Shown here in pieces: positions 11,075 to 22,809 of a DNA stretch of 64,000 nucleotides; positions within the stretch are counted from its first letter, which is position 1, and every line of letters starts with the position of its first letter. This stretch comes from Solen grandis (taxonomy: Eukaryota; Mollusca; Bivalvia; Adapedonta; Solenidae): contig CM037792.1 in the NCBI GenBank assembly GCA_021229015.1, forward strand, positions 2,973,933-3,037,932. The letters are read 5' to 3'. The notes beneath the pieces are model-generated. The model was not told where the DNA came from. It worked only from the letters and a program-made list of their open reading frames with translations, and made no database searches. The position numbers were made by a program, and so were the translations under genes.

Positions 11075-13541
11075 TTATCCCCCGCCGAAGGCGGCGGGGG
11101 ATATGGTAGTAGTCTCTGTCCGTCCGTCTGTCTGTCCGTCCTTCCGTCCCACATTTTTGTCCGGAGCATAACTCGAAAAGTATTTGAGGTATCAACTTGA
11201 TACTTCATAGGTGGATTTATCACATTGAGGAGGAGTGCGTCACAAGAATGGTAACTCTAACTTTCATAATTTTGTTATTGCCTTTGTTATTTTTCAGACT
11301 AATTTTTGTCCGGAGCATAACTCGAAAGGTATTTAAGGTATCAACTTGATACTTCATAGGTGAATAGATCTCATTGAGGAGTGCTGTGCACAAGAATGAT
11401 AACTCTACCTTTCATAATTTTGGGGTTATTGCCCTTTATTTTTCAGACTTAATTTTTGTCCGGAGTATAACTTGAAAAGTATTTGAGGTATCAACTTAGA
11501 ACTTCATAAGTTGATAGATTTTTTTGAGGCGGAGTGCAGTGCACAAAATGATAACTCTGCCTTTCATATTTTTTTTTAGTTATTGCCCTTTTTAGCTCAC
11601 CTGAGCACGTGTGCTCAGGATGAGCTTTTAGGATCGATGAATGTCCGTCGTCCGTCCGTCCGTCCGTCCGTCCGTCCGTCATCCGTCGTCCACAATTTGT
11701 TCGTTTGCACTCTAGCATCTTCATTTTATGAGCAATTATCTTCAAACTTTAAAACAATGTTTATGACCATAAAATCTCGGCCAAGTTCGATTATGGCTGA
11801 TATCGGAACATTAGGTCATGAGTTATGCCCCTTTTAAAATTAAAAAAAGCCAGATTTCACATTGTTTGCACTCTAGCATCTTCATTTCATGAGCAATTAT
11901 CTTAAAACTTTAAATCAATGTTTATGACCATAAAATCTCGGCCAAGTTCGATTATGGCTGATATCGAATTAGGTCAGGAGTTTTTTTGAGCAATTATCTT
12001 CAAACTTTATATCAATGTTTACCCTCGGCCAAGTTCGATTATGGCTGATATCGGAACATTAGGTCAGGAGTTATGCCCCTTTTAAAATTCAAAAAAGCCA
12101 GATTTCACATTGTTTGCACTCTAGCATCTTCATTTCATGAGCAATTATCTTCAAACTTTATATCAATGTTTATGACCATAAAATCTCGGCCAAGTTCGAT
12201 TATGGCTGATATCGTACCATTAGGTCAGGAGTTATGCCCCTTTTAATATTCAAAAAATGCCATATTTCACATTGTTTGCACTGTAGCATCTTCATTTCAT
12301 GAGCAATTATCTTCAAACTTTATATCAATGTTTATAACCATAAAATCACGACCAAGTTCGATTGTGGCTGATATCGTACCATTAGGTCAGGAGTTATGCC
12401 CCTTTTAATATTCAAAAAATGCCATATTTCAAGTTGTTTACACTCTAGCATCTTCATCTTTTGAGCAATCGTCTTCAAACTTTATGGCAATGCTTATGAC
12501 CATAAGGTTTCGATTGAGTTCGATTATGGCTGACATTCATCAATTAGGTCAGGAGTTATGCCCCTTTTAATATTCAAAAAATGCCATATTTCACATTGTT
12601 TACACTCTAGCATCTTCATCTTTATAGCAATCATCTTCAAACTTTATGGCAATGCTTATGACCATAAGGTCTCGATTGAGTTTGATTATGACTGAGATCA
12701 GTTGATTAGGTCAGGAGTTAAGCCCCTTTAATATAAAAAAATGCCAGAAATCACTTTGTTTACACTCTAGCATCTTCATCTTTTGAGCAATCATCTTCAA
12801 ACTTTATGACAATGCTTATGACCATAAGGTCTCGATTGAGTTCGATTATGGCTGAGATCCGTCAATTTGGTCAGGAGTTATGCCCCTTTTAATATAAAAA
12901 AAGCCATATTTCACGTTGTTTACACTCTAGCATCTTCCTTTTTTTAGCAATCATCTTCAAACTTTATGACATTGTTAATGACCATAATGTCTCGATTGAG
13001 TTCAATTGTGGCTGAGATGGGTCATTTAGGTCAGGAGTTATGCCCCTTTAATACAAAAAATGCAAGATTTCACTTTGTTTATTCTCTACCAACTTCATTT
13101 TTTTAACAATCATTTTTAAACTTTAAGACAATGTTTATGCCCATAATCTCACAATCGGGTTCAATTATAACTGATATTGACTTGTAAATTTAGGAGTTAT
13201 GCCCATTTCACCATAAAAAAGCCAGATTTCACTTTTACACTCAAGCATCTTTAATTCTTAAGCAATCATCTTTCTCAGGTGAGCGACCAAGGGCCATCTT
13301 GGCCCTCTTGTTTATTTTTCAGACTTAATTTTTGTCACAGTGACCTTGACATTTTACCTGTAGACCTCAAAATAGGGGAATTAGTAGGTCTTCACATGGT
13401 TTTCATTTTTTATAATTATTTCAAACATCAGTCTTCATTACCAAAAGTTTTCTTTTAAAAATAAAATATCCTACTCTCCAACACATCTTCTAAAGAGCAA
13501 GCATTCGGCGGAGGATAGCCATGTCAACATGGCTCTTGTTT
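11075..13541 (+). mobile_element. HINE/pearl-like element B, interrupted by element A2
   Basis: The 5' end carries the perfect hairpin ATCCCCCGCC / GGCGGGGGAT followed by a (CCGT)n tract. The core is ~150-bp tandem units starting ttttgtccggagcataactc (near 11154, 11303, 11453). The third unit is broken after gttattgcccttt at 11590 and resumes as atttttcagacttaattttt at 13313. The 3' end is TTCGGCGGAGGAT (inverted partner of ATCCCCCGCCGAA, one mismatch), an AGCCATGT/ACATGGCT hairpin and CTTGTTTT. Both halves therefore belong to one element split by a later insertion. Confidence 0.7.
11592..13313 (+). mobile_element. HINE/pearl-like element A2, nested in B
   Basis: The 5' end TTAGCTCACCTGAGC with hairpin CTGAGCAC/GTGCTCAG is followed by a CCGTCCGTCC microsatellite. 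About ten tandem ~160-bp units follow, marked by cactctagcatcttcat and ggtcaggagttatgcccctt; unit divergence increases towards the 3' end. The terminus is CTCAGGTGAG, a GGGCCA/TGGCCC hairpin and TCTTGTTT. The core differs from that of A1 although the termini are the same family. Confidence 0.75.
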
Positions 13542-14218
13542 TATTTGTTGTTGTTGTTTGTTTGTTTGTTTTCAAGCCGATATGTGTTTTCTTTCCATTT
13601 ATAAGGGGAAGACAGACTTTATTTTCGCCAAAGAACGTATGAAATTCAGTAACTTTCCGAAACGAAGTCACGTGGCATGATCTTACACAATGAAAAGACA
13701 AATTAGTAAGCATTTTTTTCTGGTGTTGTTGCAAAGGAAACTATAATACAATTTACGTATGCATTCGAGTAAATGGTATTTTGTAATACGAAAATTGACA
13801 ATTCTACATCCGATTACATCCGCGAAATGGGCCATGATTTAAGTGAAACAAAACAGTAATTTTTTTTCTCTTCTAACACGATTTCTTTTCATAAGTTTGA
13901 AAAAGCACTGATTGCAAAATAATTCATATGCTTATTTTTAACAGTTATACATTGTAAAATGTGCTCCATGATTTTAAACTAGCTACGTGCTATTGAATGT
14001 AAGACTTTTTATTTACTTGAATACCAATATACATGCAACTTAAACTCAATGATAGTTCTCAGCACTGAGGCGGCTAAAAGTAATGATGTTGAATCGATAA
14101 AAAGAAGTCACGAAATCTCAAATACACGAAACTAATGAAAACTTTGATTTGAAGAAGGCGATAATTATATTAATTAAGTAGAATGGCATTTTATTTTTAT
14201 ATAGGAGCTTATTTTATT
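13542..14218. other. AT-rich spacer, nothing recognised
   Basis: Short GTTT-rich stretch at 13545-13575; no supported gene or repeat otherwise. Confidence 0.4.
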
Positions 14219-14460
14219 TTAACCCTTTCCCTCATATAGACTCATTTTGACGCACTCAATAGGTACCACATAAAGCCTGATCTGCAGAAAACCACAGTTA
14301 AGCCTTACCAAATTTAATTATAAAGTCCTCATTTTCAGACCACTGAGGAGCAGCGAACAGCATAAAACCTGATCAGCCTGCGAGTTACTCGCAGGCTGAT
14401 CTGGTTTTATGTTGTTCGCATAGGTCTTTTCATGGTTTCCTCTATGAGGGAAAGGGTTAA
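14219..14460. mobile_element. piggyBac-type MITE with TTAA target sites
   Basis: TTAA at 14219-14222 and 14457-14460 flank a perfect terminal inverted repeat, CCCTTTCCCTCATA at the left and TATGAGGGAAAGGG at the right. The 242-bp element has no coding capacity. TTAA duplication and a CCC/GGG-terminal repeat are hallmarks of the piggyBac superfamily. It contains the long palindrome listed next. Confidence 0.8.
14361..14411. other. Near-perfect 51-bp palindrome inside the MITE
   Basis: Two 25-bp arms (left arm starts cataaaacctgatcagcctg) separated by one T pair with a single mismatch at the A/T after GATC. It would extrude as a cruciform or be read as a strong RNA hairpin. Confidence 0.9.
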
Positions 14461-14740
14461 CTTATGGTCATAGAAAACTTTATTTTTTTATTTTTTCATT
14501 CTTTAGATAAAATATTATAACACCTTACTTCATGAAAATTATCATTTACAAATTTATGACTTGGTGAATATTAATTTACTGGACTTTGTTTTGAATTTTA
14601 AACGATAGATTTTTCTTTGACACACAAACTGTGTGGAATCTAAGCAGTAATATAGTATGTGCAAACAGAGGAGACCCTGACTAGAGCGAGCTGACTGCTT
14701 TGTTGCCAATGTGTCAAAACGAACCTAAATAAGGTAAAGG

Positions 14741-14815
14741 TTTGTTTGTTTGTTTGTTGGGTTTAAGGTCCCACCGACAGTATTTCAGTCATTTGGAGAC
14801 GATTGAGATAAAGGG
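14741..14815 (-). repeat. SINE 3' fragment
   Basis: Read on the minus strand it is the conserved 3' domain (tactgtcggtgggacct) followed by a (CAAA)n tail. It is the same family as 8405-8725 and 18064-18340, 5'-truncated. Confidence 0.6.
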
Positions 14816-15018
14816 TTAATGTCGAAGGATGTAATAAGTAAATTGTACTATAAGTAAATGTGGACCCCTAACTGTGCTTACATGGGTTCAGAAGATAGGG
14901 AGAGGGAGATAAAGATTGAGCAGGTTCCTGATAGGACGGGGTTAAAATGAGTCTTGACTTCACATCGACTGGACTTTAAACATTTGGTAAAGGTAGCGTC
15001 CTGCTAATACACCTAGGA

Positions 15019-15019
<1 letters not shown>

Positions 15020-15054
<35 letters not shown>
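15020..15054. repeat. (AC)n microsatellite
   Basis: About 17 AC dinucleotides. Confidence 0.95.
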
Positions 15055-15056
<2 letters not shown>

Positions 15057-15639
15057 TTCATCGACAAAATACGCTTGTGCATTTTGTTGTGTTAGCAAAT
15101 ATAAAATTAATCTATATTTACAAATTCCCATTATAAATTAAAAAAATGATTGCGCATAAAAATGCATTTGCATTTAATGCGATTGAATAAGTCATTTTGA
15201 AATTAAGAAATATATAGAGACAATGTTCATGTGTGTTCATCAGGAAATTAGGATTGCTCTTGTCGCATTATTTCAAGCCTAATGTTGGATTTTTTTTTTT
15301 AAAAAAAGCGTTGAAACTAAATATTTCGTCCTGGCTTTATTTCGTCTTATCGCAATTAAAGAAAAGAACTTTTTTTTATTAAAAGATGACGAAACAAACG
15401 TAGAAGACAACAAAACACAATATCGCCGATGTTGGAGAGTCGTCTTTTCATTTCAATCAAACATACTTGGCGCTAAGTCAGTATACTTGTTAATCTAATA
15501 CATATTTATTGTTTTCATTTTACTACAAATATCGTTTGTTCCTAAGGTAACTTTTATAAATGTGATTTTTTGTACAATATTTCATAAACAAGAAAGACTG
15601 AATGTGTCCCTTCCTCATTTGAGATTTTTTATAATTTAT
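15055..15639. other. AT-rich spacer, nothing recognised
   Basis: No frame, repeat or structure could be supported. Confidence 0.4.
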
Positions 15640-15778
15640 TAGCGCAAAGTATTGGCATTTAAAAATTAATAAGCACCAAGTATTGGCATTTTAAGAATTA
15701 ATAAGCACCAAGTATTGGCATTTAAGAATAATTTAGCGTCAAGTATTGGCATTTAAGAATAATTTAGCGTCAAGTATC
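15640..15778. repeat. ~36-bp tandem repeat, about four copies
   Basis: Units of the form agcrycaagtattggcattt plus an AT-rich tail follow one another. The last two copies are nearly identical. Confidence 0.8.
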
Positions 15779-16770
15779 GTTGTTTTGTCTACGTAGTTTC
15801 GCAGATACAAACATATTACTTTGTCCGTCGTAGTTGCGTCTTATTTGCTTGTATCAGATATTCATGAGAATTAAACAGAAACTTAAAGGAACAATAATTC
15901 TGACGAATTCTATCTTCAGCTTATTATTTCAGCAGAACTTTATAGTTTTTTATAAATCTAAAATTGTTTAATTAAAAAGATTTTGTCCGACATCTAACTC
16001 CATCAAACAGATTTTTTTGAAACGCGGATACAATGTATAGAAGGACAATATCGCAGATGGGTTCGATTTCCAGTAAAATCCCTGCAACAGAGTTATTGTC
16101 CTTTGGTATAGGAAAATATCAACATGACAACTAAAAGGGTGTCTTCATAAAACTTTGCACCTTCCAAGGATGAAGTGCAACTTCTAGGTATTGTGATCAG
16201 ATCATTCTTTTCAAGAGTTATTTAACTTAATTTTAACTAAAGCCAGTCTTTTTTAGACTGTCGGCGGAAATCCCTAGTAGAAAATTTCTAGTAGCTGGAA
16301 ATCAAAAGCAACCATCGACAGATATTTGCAGTCAATTTCCACGCTCAGTAGCGTATCAGTGTAATGCGATCTTACGTAAACGAATTTGAACATGGAATTT
16401 GGCGACTTTTTAAACATAGCAGCTTAACACTTTATGATGTCACAGTGAGGCACAAGGAAGGATAGATTATGTCATGTGACCAAAATTATCATATCGAGAC
16501 GTTATCAGTCGGACAGTGTGTCTTTCTAAAGGCATGTGTGTAGTACCTTTAGCTACAGATGGGGGAGTATTTATGAAATTATCACTTTGTTTAGACGTGG
16601 TCATCTCACCGAGATCCCCAACGAGACTTGTACCTGATACATAGGTCATATCGGTACACATTGGTGTATCAATACTACTTTTATGACCCCATAATTCAAC
16701 CGTGCTTATTTTCTGAGAAGTTAAACACCGATGTGTAACGGCTGTTACCGGTGAATAAACAAACTGTAAA
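15779..16770. other. Upstream region of the lectin gene
   Basis: This is the presumed promoter and 5' UTR of the exon at 16771. No TATA box or initiator could be fixed with confidence. A 147-codon minus-strand frame (16467-16910) covers part of it and overlaps the signal-peptide exon; it is discussed under rejected items. Confidence 0.35.
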
Positions 16771-16825
16771 ATGTTGCGGACATTGGCAGGGATCACTTTA
16801 ATTCTTCTTGGCATCTTTACCGCAG
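16771..16825 (+). CDS. C-type lectin gene, exon 1 (signal peptide)
   Basis: The ATG (context gtaaaatgttgcgg) opens MLRTLAGITLILLGIFTA, a textbook signal peptide: one arginine, a hydrophobic core of about 14 residues, then small residues. The exon ends at 16825 with gcag|gtatgt, a strong donor, leaving one G (phase 1). The exon at 25391 begins in the complementary phase with TT, giving GTT (Val) and the sequence VEGQTC, which fits a cleavage site just before the mature lectin domain. No other exon in the window fits this phase and content as well. The product would be a small secreted lectin, in bivalves usually linked to carbohydrate recognition, immunity or feeding. The join is inferred; a transcript would be decisive. 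Confidence 0.65.
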
Positions 16826-16931
16826 GTATGTTGAATAGTTCAAATGTTACCCTTTTTAATGAAAACCTTGTCGAGTAGATACTTTTAATTTTTTTTAAGA
16901 GAAAGTACATTTAATTGAAATTTCTACTATG

Positions 16932-17315
16932 CAGGGTTTAAGCGAGACGCGGGTCTTGTAGAAAATTGCCGGTACCCTGGTTCAAAATTATTACTCGTTT
17001 CTCGTTGTCGGCTTTTCTATTATGATACCTCATGTACTTTTTTTTATAACATATATATATGTCAATATTGATATTCTTTAACATAATTCTACATTTGTCA
17101 AGAAATATCTTAGCGTTCGCAATACAGATAGAAATATGTTGAATATAAAAAGTCTGTATCGTTAAGCGCTTAGTGAAATTGGCTAAAATGGTTAATTATT
17201 ACAGTGATTGTAAATACCAATTAATCGATTTTTTATGCCAAACATTTGCACAGGTACCCGCGGGTAATAGTATGACGGGTACCCGGGTAAAAATTATGAA
17301 CTCGTTTCAGCCCTA
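16932..17315. mobile_element. hAT-like MITE in lectin intron 1
   Basis: The left end CAGGGTTTAAGCGAG and the right end CTCGTTTCAGCCCTA are inverted repeats with a few mismatches. The flanks ctactatg and ctcctata match at 6 of 8 positions, as expected for an aged 8-bp target-site duplication. It contains GGTACC/GGGTACCCGG motifs near the right end and has no coding capacity. Confidence 0.45.
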
Positions 17316-18063
17316 CTCCTATATGGCATAGTCTAAAGATGCATACAGAATTTGTAATGTTTGCTCTGTTAAGCTGAAAGCTGTATGTATTGGTCATACA
17401 GTAATAATAATTTCCCACTAACACCTTTAAACCTATCGAAGATTGAATACTGAAACTGCCCTCTTTGAAAACTCCCGGATTCTTTAATAAATCTGTTTTT
17501 AAATTATGATGGTATTTATTTGCTAGAAATGTCTAAGCAGATAAACTCATTACAACTGCAGATGTGAATGGCACATCATTCTTATGCGACGTATGTGAAT
17601 TAAATTAATAACTGCTTCGTATACCGTCAAACCCAAAGACCTATTATACAGAGATAAGAAACTCCTGTAAAAGCCAGCACACAGCAAATCATTGAATTGT
17701 TCATACTTAAAAAAAGTATGGAAAATCACAGGGGGAAATGTAACCATATTATAAAATAATAATCTCTCTAATGCAAGGCATTATTTTCAGTTTTATTTAT
17801 ATTTAAAAAAAAAAAAAAAAAAAGTTAAATTATGAGTTAGATTCTACCATTGAAGCTACATTATGTCTAGTGTAATGAAATAAAAGCAATTGTAAACTAC
17901 ATCGGCGGGATACGAAAGAACATAATGTGCACGAAAATATCAGTTACATCATAAAATTTAAAAATCAAAATCAGCAGTATCAAGCAGACCTGTGCTTACA
18001 GTTGTTTAATTAATATATAAATGTTTACCTATCAAACTTAAACAGAACAAAGCTTCCCCTCCA
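17316..18063. other. Lectin intron 1 sequence
   Basis: AT-rich, with an A run at 17805-17823. No gene recognised. Confidence 0.4.
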
Positions 18064-18340
18064 TTGTTTGTTTTTGTTTGGTTTAGCGTCCCACCGACAG
18101 TATTTCGGTCATTTGACGACTATGTCTACTTGAGACAGATATAGTGCTGCCATACTGTAGTATTCTCCCGGTTGACATGTGGCATGATACACTCTCAGTC
18201 ACGTTATCCTGACATCAGGCCATTTAGTAATGAAAACTACCACTATATGCTGAGCTCCAAGCAAAGAAGCAATACAAGTACCATTTTATGATTTCTCTCG
18301 GCCACCGGGGACGGTCCCTCCGGAAACACTATGAAATCTA
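18064..18340 (-). repeat. tRNA-derived SINE copy, head eroded
   Basis: Contains the conserved gtcccaccgacagtatttcg domain and the shared body phrases atagtgctgcca, catgtggcatgatac and ttatcctgaca in the same order as 8405-8725. The tRNA-like end is largely lost, leaving gggacggtccctccgg. The left side has the (CAAA)-like tail on the minus strand. Confidence 0.6.
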
Positions 18341-18732
18341 TCGTCAGTGTAACATTTCCGAATGATTGTACCTTTCTGTGTACAAATGGGTCCAGAAATT
18401 TATCTAAATCCAGAAAAAGGCGCATGCAAATGAACAACAGCAGCAACAACAAAACAAAGAAACAACAACAAAAAAAACAAACTCTGAGACAGAATGTTAC
18501 ATAAAAAGAGAAATACCAAAGTGCCGGTTTTGAACGGTCATTCGACTAAAGACAAACTGGTGTACTAGTGCTTACAAGATTATTTGGGTATCGGGAAACT
18601 TACTGTTCTAAGACAGATGGGCGATTCCAAGGGTTTGATTATATGGTATTCATTATAGTCATGGTATTCATTATAATCATTATATATCGTGGTTAGTGGT
18701 AGTGATATTCCACTTGTAAAGATGTAGGTGCA
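18341..18732. other. Intron sequence with A/C-rich tract
   Basis: A purine-rich aacaacarc tract lies at 18430-18485. Nothing else is recognised. Confidence 0.4.
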
Positions 18733-18809
<77 letters not shown>

Positions 18810-18830
18810 CCACTTGTAAAGATGTAGGTG

Positions 18831-18881
<51 letters not shown>

Positions 18882-18960
18882 CCACTTGTAAAGATGTAGG
18901 TGCTATCTATCTATCTATCGATCTATCTATCTAACTATCTAACTAACTAACTAACTAACT
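18733..18960. repeat. Interrupted (ATCT)n microsatellite, higher-order repeat
   Basis: Three ATCT blocks of decreasing length are each preceded by the same 24-bp spacer (ccacttgtaaagatgtaggt plus gc). The last block grades into ATCG and AACT variants. The unit 'spacer + ATCT run' has itself been duplicated. Confidence 0.9.
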
Positions 18961-19963
18961 GAAGTGGATCTATTTGATTCGTTCTAGTGAATCAAACTGG
19001 TTTGCCTTTAGTGTTCGTTGCACGAATTTGTAGGATTGATTTCGATACAATTACAGGTATGATTTCGCAAACAAGCTTGATTCACTGGAATAAATCCAAT
19101 AGACCTTCTTCAATACAGAGTGTCTGTCTCGTTTATCGCTATTTATTGATAACTCCGCTGACAGTCTCTCAGTACATCGAGCGCTTTGATTTGTTTCATA
19201 ATGTCATGACCCAGATTCTATTCATAACATTTCTTCAGTACTAGTGAACCTAATGTATAATCTATCTGTTATTGATTACGTGTAGAAATGTGTATTTGAT
19301 AATTTAAGATATAAGTAAGTTTTTCTCTATTTCAAAGTGACGGAACTTTCGAGGGACTTAAACTCCTTGTCATGTTGTGAACTACTTTGGGTAAATTCAA
19401 TACAATGCGAATCACCACTTGTTGTTTTATTTTTGTTTTTTGTAGATCTCTGTGTATGTAAACTGGGCTGTTATTCTGTGTCATACATGATACCGATGCT
19501 TTGTCCCACTCTTATTCATTAGCGCAGAAACGCATTGCGTATACGCTACTAAGCGCGGAGTGATACAGCTAAAGAGGCTGCGGTAATGATGCAATCAACA
19601 ACATATATCCAGCTTGCGCCGACAGTCTAAAAATGAATACTCTTCAAACAGAGGTATTCATTAGGATTGGACTTCCTGAATAAAAAAATACTAATATTTT
19701 CAATAACTTCCCGAAATGGTCACTGTTTATTATACAGAATTGCACATTGAGAACCTTGTTTTAATTTCACACACAAATGTATTCTTATTATCAATATGGT
19801 AATCATTTTAAGAAAGACGAAAAGGACAGAAATAAGGCAACATAACAACAATCAGTCAGTACGACATGCAGCCTTGATGCAGCCACACAGCCTGTTATCT
19901 GCACTTCATAACCTACATTATATATCTTATTGTAGATAATGCGTCTATCAAGAGTGTACGACA

Positions 19964-19964
<1 letters not shown>
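18961..19964. other. Intron sequence, nothing recognised
   Basis: Only short ORFs. A small palindrome, tttgattc/gaatcaaa, occurs at 18973-18996. Confidence 0.4.

Positions 19965-20031
<67 letters not shown>
19965..20031. repeat. (TA)n microsatellite
   Basis: About 33 TA dinucleotides; the long YIYIYI reading frames across it are artefacts. Confidence 0.95.
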
Positions 20032-20033
<2 letters not shown>

Positions 20034-20200
20034 CCCTGATATGTCGCCCAACTATTTTTCATTTGAATAATATTAATGTTTTTCTTTTTATTTTTTAAAT
20101 GACAATATTTCACCCATTTGGAGACTTGTCAACTTGAGGTATCATTTCAGTATCTGGTCGTAGACATGGGATGAGTTACACTTATAGCTTTTATGTATCT

Positions 20201-20272
20201 GTTCATACACCCCCTGCAATTGCATACCCTACGAGAGCTTAGTGGGGTATGCAGTTACAGGGGTGTATGAAC
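20201..20272. other. Long imperfect hairpin
   Basis: The left arm gttcatacaccccctgcaat continuing to tgcataccct pairs with the right arm ending cagttacaggggtgtatgaac. Arms are about 31 bp with a few mismatches around a ~10-nt loop (gagagcttag). It may be the core of a foldback element or MITE; no clear flanking target duplication is seen. Confidence 0.7.
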
Positions 20273-20899
20273 CCATACCTTAAAGGTACAAAAGGTATTT
20301 ACCGGCTGTTCTACTGTAAATCTTGAACATTTTTAAACTCACAGATGCAAAACACAAACATTTTTCATTTGAACACTTTCCGGCATGGAAAAGACAACAC
20401 ACTTAATTCTTAAACTTTTAACTTAATCACTTATTGTAAAAAAACGTATGCATCAGGTTGTTTCTAATTCTTGTGAAAAAAATTTATTCAGCCATTTGAG
20501 GGATATGAAAAGTTAAAAGGGTGTAAGAAAATTACAAGGCGTATGGAAAATACGTCGGTATTGCATATAGTAATTCATTTAGAAGTTTATTTAAACAGAA
20601 AATGCAACTGAAATTTCCATAATAATGAAGTGAAATTAATATGTGGCCGGTCGAATGATTACAATCGATTTGAAATTATTACGATTTAAAGTAATTCAAA
20701 ACTCTTATCAGTAAAGATGTATTTAGTGTGGTCATTTAAATACATTTTTTCATCGTTATCAGAATCTTCGATTTTTATATATCATTTTTATTAGCAACGT
20801 CAACTTTGTAACCGACCACTAAATGACATACATGCATATAAATTTCAATCTACTTAATAAAATTTTGTTATCGGTCTTTGTCAGTCAAGTATCGCATCA
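20273..20899. other. Intron sequence, nothing recognised
   Basis: AT-rich, with no supported feature. Confidence 0.4.
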
Positions 20900-21480
20900 G
20901 TTGCTTGCGACACTCTAGAGGCCGCATTTATTGTTTGAAACTTATTCAGAAACATTGTCTTTGTTATATCTCGGATGAGATCGAAATTTGGTCATTTGGG
21001 ATCAATTAAGTATATCACTTATATCAAATCTTAGAAAAACCTTGTGGACACTCTAGCGACCATATTTTTGGCCAGGATTATGTTTGTTATGTTTGTCTAC
21101 ATGAAGTCTCGGATGAGTTCGAGACTGGGTCATGTGGAAACAAAAAAGGATGTAAACAGGAAAATCTAAGAAAAAAATGCGAAAACCACAAAGACAACCC
21201 ATATTGCCTAAACTTCATGATACTCAGTTATAATATTTGTCTCCATCAAATCTCGTATGAGTTCGAAACTTGGTCGCTAGGGTCTATGAACAGATCACCA
21301 GGGCAAATTATGGAAGCACCTTGTGAACACTATAGAGGTCACATTGTTTTGCCATAACTTCATGAATCTATGTTATAATGTTTGTCTCCATGAAATCTTG
21401 AGTGAGTTTAGATCTTGGTCATGTAGGGTCAAAATGTATGTCACCAGCAGGGTAAATCTAAAAAAGAGCTTGTGAACATT
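20900..21480 (+). repeat. Eroded core of a family A (A1-type) element
   Basis: Four to five diverged ~140-bp units repeat cactctagaggcc, tctcggatgagttcga and rytgtgracactctag, the same phrases as the core of element A1. Neither terminus is present, so it is an old fragment. Confidence 0.6.
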
Positions 21481-21929
21481 TTTGGCCCAAATTTTACGCG
21501 TTAAATAAGCCACTATTGTGTATAGTGTATACGAGGATTATACGCGTATTTTGTATGTTCTTGTTTGCATGTTTGTGCGTGCATAATGTGATATATTGCA
21601 ACGATCGCCTGGCACGGACATCTCTCAGGGTAGTAGATCACCGTCAACATTGAGGACATATATCTTGGTCAACAGGTTAAGTAAAGGCTCCTTACCACTG
21701 ATAATGCGTATCTCTCATATCAAGATATACACATATTTAGACCATAGCATGTACCATTGAATAATGATTATCGAATACCTGATAAAATGAAATGTGAAAT
21801 CAAATTTCCTTTTGTTTAAGCACCATTTTGTTTTAGTCTTGGATCCAGTATAATTACCAAGTTCCTTGGAATGGGCTAAATGTTTGAATTTAGTTTTGAC
21901 GAATTGTTGGCGCAAACTTGCGAGCGTTT
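21481..21929. other. Intron sequence, nothing recognised
   Basis: A 105-codon minus-strand frame crosses the border with element D; it has no motif and is not called. Confidence 0.4.
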
Positions 21930-22638
21930 TTAGCTCGACTATTCGAAGAATATGAGAGCTATTGTAGTCACCCTGGCGTCGGCGTTGGCGTTGCAGCTTT
22001 TGGTTAAAGTTTTGCGTGCAAGTTACTATCAACCTTATATCTCAATAACCGTTTATGGTATTGACTTGAAACTTTATAAATATGTTCAGGGGCATCAGAC
22101 AACCAAAGTAGATAACTCTTGACTGAATTAAATATGAATTATGGCCCCTTTTTAACTTAGAAATTTTGGTTAAAGTTTTGCATGCAATAGAAAATTTGGT
22201 TAAAGTTTTTTTACAAATTATGGCCCCGTTTCAACTTAAAAATTTTGGTTAAAGTTTTGCTGCAAGGTATTTCTAATATCTCAGTATCTAGGCATGGGAT
22301 TGATTTGAAACATCTTAGATATATTTAGGGGTATCATACTTTCATGGTAGATAACTCTTGATGGAATATGTTACAAATCATTGCCCCTTTTTAACTTAAA
22401 AATTTTGGTTAAAGTATTGCATGCAAGGTACTTTCATGCTTATATCTCAGAGTCCAGGCATGGAATTGATTTAAAACATCTTTAATATGTTTAGGGGTAT
22501 CATTCTATAAAGGTTTATCATTTTTGACTATTATTATGTACAGGGTATGTGAAGGGCAAGAATTGAAATAGGTTTCATTTGATTTACCAACAAGCATTTT
22601 GAATAGTCGAGCGTGCTGTCCTCTGACAGCTCTAGTTT
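21930..22638 (+). mobile_element. HINE/pearl-like element D
   Basis: It begins TTAGCTCGACTATTCGAAG and ends GAATAGTCGAG, a GCTGTC/GACAGC hairpin and TCTAGTTT. CTCGACTATTC / GAATAGTCGAG is an 11-bp perfect subterminal inverted repeat. The core contains ~160-bp units (ttttggttaaagttttgc at about 21997, 22164, 22404) plus a partial unit. No coding capacity. Confidence 0.7.
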
Positions 22639-22809
22639 TAAATACATACATGAACATACTGCATCTATATTTTTTTCTTCACAGACTTTGTTTTCACAAG
22701 TTATGCTGCATTTGCTAAATCAAAAACCGAAATGTGAAGGCAAAGATGTTACTGGCCCTAATTCCACCAACAATACAACAATACTTAGAACTAAGCAGTA
22801 CTTATATTT

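Noticed and set aside
16467..16910. 147-codon minus-strand ORF, the longest in the window
   Set aside because: It is antisense to the signal-peptide exon and its splice donor, which have much stronger specific evidence. Its sequence shows no domain or repeat pattern. A minus-strand gene cannot be fully excluded.
18728..20113. ORFs of YLSIYLSI and YIYIYIYI type
   Set aside because: Translations of ATCT and TA microsatellites.
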